Assembly: GCA_016930435.1 (NCBI GenBank)
Contig: JAFGGQ010000009.1
Span: 1-13,124 of the forward strand
Direction of reading: 5' to 3'
Length of the DNA stretch: 13,124 bases
From: a bacterium
GTDB taxonomy: Bacteria; UBP14; UBA6098; JAFGQG01
Part shown: positions 1-8,800 of the stretch, one piece after another
How the letters are laid out: every line of letters starts with the position of its first letter
Numbering within the stretch: position 1 is the stretch's first letter
Made by a program: the position numbers and the translations under genes
The notes under the pieces: generated by a model
Seen by the model: only the letters and a program-made list of their open reading frames with translations
Told to the model about the DNA's origin: nothing
The model's database searches: none

Positions 1-154
1 AAAATGCATTATATTATTTTTACAATATAAAGTCAAGTGGTTTAGATTAAATATGGATTTTCGATAAGTCCAACTATCAGTTCCATCCCCTCTAAGACCG
101 GTTTTAGATTTTGTACTTGCCCAAATTAAATATAATACTATTTTTGTTGTCATT
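1..154. other. AT-rich region upstream of hslU
   Basis: No gene is recognisable here. All three forward frames hit stops early (for example TAA at 28-30, 48-50 and 65-67), and none of the short peptides resembles the end of HslV, the usual upstream partner of hslU. A perfect 7-bp inverted repeat (TTATATT at 9-15, AATATAA at 24-30, 8-nt loop) is present. In such AT-rich DNA it may be chance, or a weak hairpin at the end of an upstream gene. The right end carries the putative hslU promoter. Confidence 0.6.
111..136 (+). promoter_or_regulatory. Putative hslU promoter
   Basis: A perfect TATAAT lies at 131-136, with TTGTAC at 111-116 as a possible -35. The 14-nt spacer is shorter than the usual 16-18 for a sigma-70 type promoter, so the -35 assignment is weak. 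Transcription from this -10 would begin around 142-144, leaving only about a dozen untranslated bases before the ATG at 155. No purine-rich Shine-Dalgarno is visible there, so a nearly leaderless mRNA is possible. Confidence 0.4.
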
Positions 155-1513
155 ATGAAAAATGGAATGGAGGAACTCACCCCTCAAAGGATTGTAGATG
201 AGCTTGCCCGTTATATAATCGGGCAGGAAAAAGCTAAGAAAAGTGTAGCAATAGCGCTACGGAACCGCTGGCGCCGCCAGCAGGTTCAGGGCACACTCAG
301 GGAAGAGATAATGCCCAATAATATTCTGATGATCGGTCCCACTGGAGTGGGGAAAACCGAGATTGCCCGTCGTCTTTCCAATCTTGCCAATGCCCCATTC
401 ATCAAGGTTGAAGCATCTAAATTCACCGAGGTCGGTTATGTGGGGCGGGATGTTGAATCGATGGTGCGTGAACTCCTGAATATCGCGGTTAATATGGTCA
501 AAAAAGAGAAATCAGACGAGGTGGAGGATAAAGCTTCACGTCAGGTTATTGCACGTTTGCTGGATGTATTACTGCCCAAGCCCCCCAGAAAGCGGAATAC
601 TGGTTCGGGAGACGAAGATGCGATGACCTCCTGGAAACGCAGTCAGGATAAGATAAAGCAGAGACTTGAAAACCAGGAAATGGAAGATAAGTTGATCGAG
701 GTTGAGTTGAACCAGTTTCAATCCCCTACCATCGAAATATTTTCCCCAATGGGGATGGAGGAGTTGGGCATTAATTTCCAGGAGATGATCGAAGGGGCTT
801 TTCCCAAGCAGAAGAAAAGAAGGAAAGTTAGCGTTAGGGATGCCAGGAAGATCTTTTTGCAGGAAGAGATCCAAAAATTAGTAGATTTGGATGAAGTTAT
901 CGATATTGCCCGGCAAAGGGTAGAGGATAATGGGATAATCTTTGTTGACGAGCTGGATAAAATTGTTGAGGATCAGTCCGGCCAGAGCGCCGGGGTTTCC
1001 AGGGAAGGCGTGCAACGTGATCTTCTCCCTATCATAGAAGGCTCAAATGTTATGACCAAATACGGAATGATTAAAACCGACCACATTTTGTTTATTGCCG
1101 CAGGTGCTTTTCATACATGCAAGCCATCCGATCTGATACCCGAATTACAGGGACGGCTGCCCATCCGGGTGGAACTGGATAGCCTGGGCCAGGAAGAGTT
1201 CGAACGCATTCTGGTCGAACCACAGAATGCCCTTATTAAACAGTACGTAGCGCTTATGAAAGCGGAAGAATTCGAGCTTAACTTCACCTCCGGTGCAGTT
1301 AAAGAAATCGCCAAGATTGCTTCTGAAGTGAACGATGCTACCGAAAATATCGGAGCCCGACGCTTGCAAACAGTACTTTCCGCACTCCTCGAAGATATTA
1401 TGTATGAGATTCCGGAAAGAAAAGACCGTCAAATTACATTCACAAAAAAGATGGTCAGGGAAAAATTAGCAGATATCGTTGAGGATAAAAACCTTTCAAG
1501 ATATATCCTTTAA
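155..1513 (+). CDS. hslU: HslU, ATPase subunit of the HslUV (ClpYQ) protease
   Basis: Cytoplasmic AAA+ unfoldase whose hexamer feeds unfolded proteins to the HslV peptidase. The 452 residues are close to the family norm (about 440-460). Motifs in order: N-terminal LTPQRIVDEL...YIIGQ at 8-23; Walker A GPTGVGKT at 61-68; pore loop GYVG at 94-97; the intermediate (I) domain at about 110-240, with MEELGINFQEM near 201-211; Walker B IIFVDE at 261-266; arginine-finger region ELQGRLPIR at 330-338 (R334); sensor 2 GARRL at 400-404. The C-terminal tail LSRYIL is the type that docks into HslV. The start is uncertain: ATG155 gives four extra residues before a second Met at 167, where family alignments usually begin (MEELTP). 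Neither start has a clear Shine-Dalgarno. coaD follows after 1 nt. hslV, normally just upstream, is not in the window. Confidence 0.97.
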   Translation: MKNGMEELTPQRIVDELARYIIGQEKAKKSVAIALRNRWRRQQVQGTLREEIMPNNILMIGPTGVGKTEIARRLSNLANAPFIKVEASKFTEVGYVGRDVESMVRELLNIAVNMVKKEKSDEVEDKASRQVIARLLDVLLPKPPRKRNTGSGDEDAMTSWKRSQDKIKQRLENQEMEDKLIEVELNQFQSPTIEIFSPMGMEELGINFQEMIEGAFPKQKKRRKVSVRDARKIFLQEEIQKLVDLDEVIDIARQRVEDNGIIFVDELDKIVEDQSGQSAGVSREGVQRDLLPIIEGSNVMTKYGMIKTDHILFIAAGAFHTCKPSDLIPELQGRLPIRVELDSLGQEEFERILVEPQNALIKQYVALMKAEEFELNFTSGAVKEIAKIASEVNDATENIGARRLQTVLSALLEDIMYEIPERKDRQITFTKKMVREKLADIVEDKNLSRYIL

Positions 1514-1514
1514 A

Positions 1515-2021
1515 ATGTTAATTGGAATTTACCCGGGAACTTTTGATCCTATTACTTACGGCCATATAGATATTATAGAACGTGCCCTGGTTCTGTTTGA
1601 CCAGCTCATCGTTGCCATCGGAACCAATCTAAGAAAGGAGACACTCTTCACTGTCGAAGAACGATTGCAAACGGTCCGGCAATGTACAAAGCACCTTCCA
1701 AAGGTTAAAGTAATGCAATTTAATGGCCTGCTGGCTGATTACGCCCGGGAAGTTAAAGCTACGGCGATAATCCGCGGTTTACGGGCTTTGTCGGATTTTG
1801 AATACGAATTTCAGATGGCATTAGCCAATCGACGGATAAATGCTAAGGCAGAGACTATCTTTCTGATGCCCAGTGAACAATATACCTTCCTTAACTCTAC
1901 TATCGTTAAAACTATTGCCCGGATGGGAGGGGATGTTACCACTTTTGTACCCGAACAGGTAAGACAGGCTTTAAAGAGTAAATTCCAAACTCAAGATACC
2001 CCGGGTACTCAAAGCCTATGA
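1515..2021 (+). CDS. coaD: Phosphopantetheine adenylyltransferase (PPAT)
   Basis: Catalyses the penultimate step of coenzyme A synthesis: 4'-phosphopantetheine + ATP gives dephospho-CoA + PPi, in the cytoplasm. The 168 residues fit this nucleotidyltransferase family (about 160). Visible signatures: IYPGTFDPITYGH at 5-17, which contains the nucleotide-binding TxGH motif; IRGLRALSDFEYE at 86-98, the substrate/ATP-binding stretch; and PSEQYTFLNSTIVK at 119-132, the C-terminal family signature (with Asn where Ser is common). I chose ATG1515 because the family begins a few residues before YPGTFDP. An in-frame ATG at 1479 would add 12 residues overlapping hslU. The start lies 1 nt after the hslU stop (TAA 1511-1513) with no strong Shine-Dalgarno, which suggests translational coupling. 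The stop TGA overlaps the next gene's ATG. The tail after about residue 158 is probably non-essential. Confidence 0.96.
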   Translation: MLIGIYPGTFDPITYGHIDIIERALVLFDQLIVAIGTNLRKETLFTVEERLQTVRQCTKHLPKVKVMQFNGLLADYAREVKATAIIRGLRALSDFEYEFQMALANRRINAKAETIFLMPSEQYTFLNSTIVKTIARMGGDVTTFVPEQVRQALKSKFQTQDTPGTQSL

Positions 2022-2665
2022 AATCTCCCAAGTTCTTCATTAGCATTATGCTCCTCTTGACTCTCTTAATTATCCCGGCAGAGGCATTTAAACCCGCCTT
2101 GCCACCAAATGCACCTAAAATCTGGCTGGAATATTTCTCACCTGAAACACAGGTTGAATTTACTTTCCTCTATTTACACGTGGAGATAAAAGATTCTAAC
2201 GCCCTGGTTCACATGGACCTCTATCTTCATGGTACCCTTATGGATTCCATGTATATAAATTTTTTCAACCGAACCCGGGAAACTGACTTTTTCATCAATG
2301 GAACACGTTATAAATATTCATATCAGAGTGAGAAGCTTTTATATTATAGTTACTATGATGATGTTATTAAAATAAGTACTTCCTATAATATGCCCCTCCG
2401 CTATACTTTCAGTGGACCCCCGGGTCCCTGGAAAAAGGGATATCTTCTGGAACTCTCTGGACCTTTGGTAGAAAACGAAATCCATGGTAATCCCATTATG
2501 CCTAAATCGATGCTCGTTTCTGTTCAGGCTCCCAAAGATTATCAGTTCCAAGGTGAGGCAAAAATTTGGTCCATCAGGGAGGATGCTGACTTTTATTACT
2601 ACACTATGCAGAACCAGATCGGGTTAAAAATGGCCTCCCGGTGGGAAAAACTAAATTTAGATTAG
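2018..2665 (+). CDS. Exported beta-rich protein of unknown function
   Basis: A 215-residue protein I do not recognise. It starts with a clear signal peptide: basic MKSPK, a hydrophobic core (about residues 6-18), then PAEA, with probable cleavage after Ala23. There is no Cys at the cleavage site, so it is not an obvious lipoprotein, and no later transmembrane segment is seen. The mature part is rich in aromatic and alternating hydrophobic residues (for example YSYYDD near 110-115 and FYYYTM near 192-197), suggesting beta structure and a periplasmic or surface location. Its ATG lies inside the coaD stop (ATGA, 2018-2021), so it is almost certainly co-translated with coaD and belongs to the hslU-coaD transcript. 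The link to CoA synthesis is probably only positional. The stop is TAG at 2663-2665. Confidence 0.8.
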   Translation: MKSPKFFISIMLLLTLLIIPAEAFKPALPPNAPKIWLEYFSPETQVEFTFLYLHVEIKDSNALVHMDLYLHGTLMDSMYINFFNRTRETDFFINGTRYKYSYQSEKLLYYSYYDDVIKISTSYNMPLRYTFSGPPGPWKKGYLLELSGPLVENEIHGNPIMPKSMLVSVQAPKDYQFQGEAKIWSIREDADFYYYTMQNQIGLKMASRWEKLNLD

Positions 2666-2796
2666 TCTGACCGAAAACAGTTTCTTTTTCATCCCAAAAA
2701 AACCTTGCGATTAATCTGTTTATATATAATATTAGTATATTAGAAAAAAATAGTGTGTATTTAAGGTTCAGAATTATTTATAGGAGGTATTTTATT
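2666..2796 (+). promoter_or_regulatory. Intergenic region with putative promoter of the giant gene
   Basis: This 131-nt AT-rich gap separates the hslU-coaD run from the giant gene. TATAAT is present at 2725-2730, with TTGCGA at 2705-2710 as a possible -35 (spacer 14 nt, short, but the same layout as in front of hslU). Transcription starting near 2737 would give a leader of about 60 nt. No convincing rho-independent terminator is visible after the preceding stop. Read-through from the upstream operon therefore cannot be excluded. Confidence 0.4.
2782..2787 (+). promoter_or_regulatory. Ribosome binding site of the giant gene
   Basis: AGGAGG is a perfect Shine-Dalgarno core, 9 nt before the ATG at 2797. 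It is the strongest ribosome binding site in the window and fixes the start of the giant reading frame. hslU and coaD, by contrast, lack a clear one. Confidence 0.85.
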
Positions 2797-2865
2797 ATGA
2801 ATATTAAAAGGTATTTGTTTTTTGCAGGTCTATTTTGGCTGGTATTTTCAGGGTCGCTCTTTGCT
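2797..2865 (+). other. Signal peptide of the giant protein
   Basis: Residues 1-23: positively charged N-region (MNIKR), a long hydrophobic aromatic core (YLFFAGLFWLVF), then SGSLFA followed by VESDP. Cleavage is most likely after Ala23. This is a Sec-type signal without a lipobox Cys, so the mature protein enters the periplasm or beyond. Confidence 0.85.
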
Positions 2866-5800
2866 GTAGAGAGTGACCCGGTTGAATTACCAGGTTCCGG
2901 CCATATCATGCAGGTACATCAGGATACTATCTGGGGTTACTGGGGAAATTGTATTGGATTTCCTCTGAACTGCCTTAGCACTATACCGGTAGGCCTGCCC
3001 TCAGTTTATACGGAATGGGAAGTAGGAATCTACAGGACTTGTTTCAATCCACTTACCGATAATTTCACGAACAAGATCGTTCCACTGGAATTTTCCATAT
3101 TTGGGATCCCTGATGACGCTGTCATTGAGTATGTTACCCTGGGCCTGAATACCGATAGCACTTACTCCAATCATTTGGCTCCGCCTTTTCATATTAAAGC
3201 CTATGATATGCTGGATGCCCGTCCATCCACAGGGCTTTCAGTTACAGTCTATACGGATGCGGTTTCCGGAAATACTTACTTCACAAGCTCAACCATTAAT
3301 ACTGGTGTATATTCCTTTCATCTCAATGCCCAGGCTACCACGGATATGCAGAATCAATTAACCCAGGATTGGTTTGCGGTTGGCATTAACCTTGACGAGA
3401 CCGTTATAGGTTCTACCGATACAACCTATTTGACCCTGAACAACACGGCTTCAGAACATTTTCTTATAGTTGGCTACATGATCCCTGTCGAGGTTACCAT
3501 ACAGAACAGTTTCAGCGGTGGACAGGTAATTGTGGATTGGGATTATAAGGATTCGCCCTTTGATACCGTTTGGCATCCTGAAGAATTGCATACCATTGCA
3601 GTGGATTCCATTCAAACCCTGCCCAGCTATGTCCGGTATCTTTTCCGGGGCTGGAGCGATGAAGGCAGCCGAATCCACCAGATCCAACCGGAATCGGATA
3701 CCGTGTTCACTGCATATTATGATTCCCTTTTCAGGCTGCTGGTAATGTCAGATTATGGAATAGCCTATGGTTCCGGCTGGTATCTTCCATTAACAAGCCG
3801 TTTATTCTGGGTAACTCCCGAGACGGTTTACGTGGGAGGAGTCCGCCACGCTTTCCAGGGCTGGATAGGTACCGGCAGCGGCTCCTATACAGGGCCCTCG
3901 GATTCCGCTATGGTAACCATGAACGAACCTCTCATAGAGCGCGCTCAGTGGGATACCTCCTATTTCCTTGCCCTTGATGATTCAGGCTGCGGAGCGGGAG
4001 AACCCTATCAAACCGGCGCCGGATGGTATGCCCCCGATACCTGGGCTAATATCGCTACCTCCGATTCCGTTTATGATACTCTCTCCGGTGAGTGGTTCTT
4101 CTTTCACCATTGGACCGGCGGCGTGTTTGCCGATTCGATGAACCGGAGTACTCAAGTATATGTAGATGGACCTCTTCAGGCTATTGCGGTTTACCATCCA
4201 CCCGTCAGACTATGGGTATTCCCGCCGGATACTACTGACGGAACGCCAATGAGCGTGGTTCAAATTCCGGTAATATTCGAGGCTACTGTACCATTCCCCA
4301 TTGATTCCTTTGGTTTCAGTATTTATTTTGATAATTCCATCCTTAGTTTTGTTTCGGTAACCGAAGCCTTGATCGATTGGGATACCCTGGAGGCATTCGA
4401 TCTTTCCTCCGGCCCGGCAGGTCAGGTGATCGCGGGAGGTGGCTCAATACTACCCGAAACGGTTTATTCCCCGGATACCCTCTTCTACTTCAATTTCAGT
4501 GTAAGATTAGGCGTTTCCGGTGAATGCTTACTGCAGTTCGGTGATTTTCTGGGCGATCTTGCGGGAGCTATAACCTACGACGGCATTTTCAGGGTGGAAA
4601 CTGCTCTTCATAATGTTATGATCAGAACATCATTTGGCGGTGGTCAGGTTTATGTGGATGGCACCTCATTCCCCTCACCATATATAGATACCTGGACCTC
4701 CGGTGAATTTCATGAGATAGGAGCAGATTCACTTTATGAACCCGCCCTGGGAGTAAGATTAAAATTCGATTCCTGGAGCGATTCCGGGGAACTCGTACAC
4801 GATGCAGCAGTTATATCCGATAGCATTTTCACAGCTCTCTATGATACCATACTGGGACTGCTTGTGGAGAGCAGCTATGGAGTTGCCTATGGCAGCGGAT
4901 GGTATGAAAAGGGGAGTGCCGTACCCTTCTGGGTTGAGCCGGAAACTATTTCCGTTTCAGATAGTACTCAATTGATATTCACCGGTTGGGACGGCCTGGG
5001 ATTGGGAGCCTATACGGGACCGGATAATCCCGCTAATTGTGTGATGGGAAGTCCCATCCAGGAGACAGCCGAATGGCAGAGCGAACATTATATCGGTCTC
5101 GATTTCCTTGGTTGCGGAACAGCCATCCCCCTGCAAGCGGGAGAAGGGTGGTATGAGCAGGATACTTGGGCGGCAATTTCTACACCGGATAGCGTTTCCG
5201 ACGGGGTTCGCTGGTACTACTTTCAGTGGTGGCTGGGGGGTACCTTTACAGATCGTTATGCATCATCCACCAATATACTGGTAAATGCGCCCCATACTGC
5301 GACCGCAGTGTACTCCGGAGAACCGGGTTATTTTAGGGTTAGCCCACCCGACACCGTGGTGGGAACCCCCGGTGGTCTGATATTAATACCCGCTATATTC
5401 TCAGCATCCGGACCCATGGAAATGGACACCGTTCTCTTTGATTTTAACTATGATGCTAATATCATCACCTTTCTGAGAATGCAGGAATCTGCCGTCGATT
5501 GGGATACCGTATTGGGCTTTGATAATTCAGTTGGCGATTCCGGGCTGGTTACGGTGATCGCAGGAAACTCTTATGGCTCATTTCTCTTGTTCCCTCCTGA
5601 AACTCTCTTTTATTTCGTGTTCCGGGTAAATCCGGGGGTCTCCCGGCAGTCAATTTTACATTTTGATAATTTTCTGTTCGACCTCGCCGGGGCAACAACT
5701 GCCGATGGCGTTTTGATCATCAGGGGCAGGGTGGAAGCTGTTGTGGACGTGAATTTTGAAGGGGGATCGGTATGGGTAGATGGCACCAGTTATTCAACCC

Positions 5801-8800
5801 CATATTACGCATCGTGGCTGCTGAACTCCGAACATCTGCTCGAAGCGGATAGTTTGCAGCATGGCCTGCCCGGAGTGCGAATGGTGTACCGGAATTGGAG
5901 TGATGGCGGTAACCGGGCTCACCTGGTAACCGTTAATACAGATACATCCTTTATTGCCTACTATCACCCCCAGTTTATGTTGACAGTGGAAAGCCCATTC
6001 GGAACTACTGAAGGTTCCGGCTGGTTTGAAGAAGGAGATACTGCTAATTTCAGAGTGTTTCCTGAAACATTGAGCTTTCCTTTGGCTGAACACTACTTTG
6101 TAGGTTGGGAAGGATTCGGGGACAGCTCCTACAGCGGCCCCGATAACCCCGCCTGGTGTTTGATGTACAGCCCGGTAAGGGAACGGGCAAGATGGACCCA
6201 TAATTATTATTTGCAACTTGCTTATAGCGGCTGCGGACTGGCTATCCCTGCACAGACTGGCGAAGGATGGTACATGGAAGGAACCTGGGCTGGTATTACA
6301 ACCGACAGCATCGTGTACGATGGCGCGGATACCTTTTATTTCCTTTACTGGGGCGGTGCAACCTTTGCTGAGCCCTATGAGCATTCCACAATGGCTTATG
6401 TTGATGCCCCCGGTCTGGTCGCTACTGCTTATTACGGAACCAGTCCCGCATTCATTGCCGTGGGACCTCCTGATACTACCTACGGAGCTTCCGGAGAATA
6501 TGTCCTGTTGCCTGTAATCCTGCATACCGGAGAACCGGTAGAAATGGATACTATTGCCCTTAATGTACTCTTCTCGGCAAATATCATCGATTATCTTATC
6601 GCCATACGGGCTTCTGTTGACTGGGATGTGCTGCTGGGCACCGATCTTTCCTCAGGCCCGGCAGGAAAAGTAAATGTCTTTGCCGCTTCTGCAGCACCTA
6701 ATACGTTAATGGATAAAGATACCCTCTTCAATCTGGTTTTCTTCGTCAATGGCGATTCCGGAGAAACCGGGGTCCGTCCTGATAGTCTAAAATTCGACCT
6801 GAATGCTGCTCTTCCAATTAGAGGAATTTTCATTATCGGCGAGGTAGTGAACGTTCTGATAACTACCAGCTTTGGAGACGGTGAAGTAATAGTGGACGGG
6901 ATTCGTTATGGCGCCCCTCATCTGGAAACCTGGGCAGTGGGCTCTGAACATCTGATCAGGGCAGACCTTTTCCAACCATATAACCCGGATACCCAGTATG
7001 TATTTAGGAACTGGAGTGACGGCGGAGCCATGGGGCATTATGTCACCGTACTCTCGGATACACTTTTTGTAGCTAATTACGGTTATCAATTCCGTCTCAC
7101 AGTGGATAACGGCGGCCATGGAACAACGTATGGAGATGGATGGTATAATGAGGGATTACGCGTACCCTTCAGGGTGGAACCTGAAACCGTTACTGTAGGT
7201 GGAATACGCTATATATTCATGAGGTGGCAAGGGAACGGTACAGGGTCTTACAGCGGCCCGAATAATCCAGCCAGCTGTGTTATGAATGCCGCCATCACCG
7301 AATTGGCATTATGGAACACACAGTATTACCTTAGCCTGAATTATTCCGGGTGTGGCGCAGGAATACCCTACCAGGAAGGAGAAGGATGGTACAATGAGTT
7401 GGCCTGGGCCCCTGTACTTAGTGACGAGATAGTCTATGACGGCGATAACCGCTATCACTTTAACTACTGGACCGGAACCTTATTTGCCGATTCCTCCAAC
7501 TGGGAAACAGCAGCGCTGGTTGATTCAGTGCGTACTGCTACTGCATTTTATTCTGCCTTCGAAGTCAGCCCACCGGATTCCCTGTTCGCCCTTCCCGGTG
7601 AGATCGTCAGGATTCCCATCTTCCTTTATAATAATGAGATTATGTATATCGATACGGTCTGTTTCGATTTCTATTTTAACAACAATCTGCTAAGCTTCCT
7701 GGGGATGGTTCCTGGGGATATCCCCTTCGATAGTATTTATGGTATAGATAACAGCGCGGGTCCTTTCGGAAATATTGAAACAGGGGCATTTTCAGGGCTG
7801 GAGCATGAAGTGGATCCTCCTGTAATAGTGTTTTTTCTGCTCTTCCGGGTACGCCCCGGTACCGGGTTTTCACGATTGGAATTGGATAACCTAAGTTGCG
7901 ATTTGACTGGTGCCTACACCCGCCAGGGGTGGCTGGTCGTTACTTCTCCCGTTGAAGTTACAATCACCTCTGAAGCCGGAGGAATGGTCTATATGGATGG
8001 GGTAGGCTACCCTTCACCCCTTGATACACTTTGGGCGATAGGCTCACCGCACCTGATAGCCGTGGACCCTGTGGTTCCGGTCGCCGATGACAGCATTCGA
8101 ATGGTATTTGTCCGGTGGTCTGACGCAGGCGCCCTGGAACATACCGCAAGCGCGATAGGCGATACCCAGTTCACAGCTTTTTATGTACTTCAATATCATC
8201 TCTGGGTTGCCAGCCCTCTGGGGTCCACTTCCGGCGCAGGATGGTATTTTGCCGGGGATAGCGCATATATCTCAATAGACCCCGATTCTATCATGATCGG
8301 GGATAGCATTATGTATATTTTTGATGACTGGATAGGTACCGGTGATATTTCTTATACCGGCCCCGATAATCCCGCCATGGTAATAGTGAACAGCCCCATC
8401 GTTGAAGTCGCTAATTGGGAACACTGGTATTACCTAACGGTGGATAACGGCGGTCATGCTACAGCTAACGGGGAGGGCTGGTACCCTGCCGGAGCTCTCG
8501 CTTACTTCTCCGTGGACCCGGAAACGGTTATGGTGGATGCTACACACCGGGTAACCTTTTCCGCCTGGGATGGTTTCGGTCCAGGCGCATACAGCGGTTC
8601 GGATAACCCCGCCAGTGTCATAATGAATAATCCCGTCAGGGAAGTCGCCTCCTGGTTGGACCAATACTATCTGACCATTCTAAACGGAGGTTATGGTACC
8701 GTTACTGGTGAGGGGTGGTACACTTACGGTGATTCCGCTTTGTTCTATATCACCCCTACGGTATTCGATGTTGACCGTGATATTCGCTATCTCTTCGATG

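Noticed and set aside
1479-1514. Earlier ATG for coaD (12 extra residues)
   Set aside because: It would overlap the hslU coding end, and the family starts right before the YPGTFDP motif. ATG1515 fits both the family and the operon spacing.
2673-2689. Possible rho-independent terminator (GAAA-ACAG-TTTC followed by T5)
   Set aside because: The stem is only 4 bp and AT-rich, too weak to call. The T-run alone is expected in this AT-rich gap.
5794-6525. 243-residue open frame on the minus strand
   Set aside because: It lies wholly inside the giant + strand gene and has no recognisable motif. Its openness follows from the codon use of the sense strand, and its start has no independent support.
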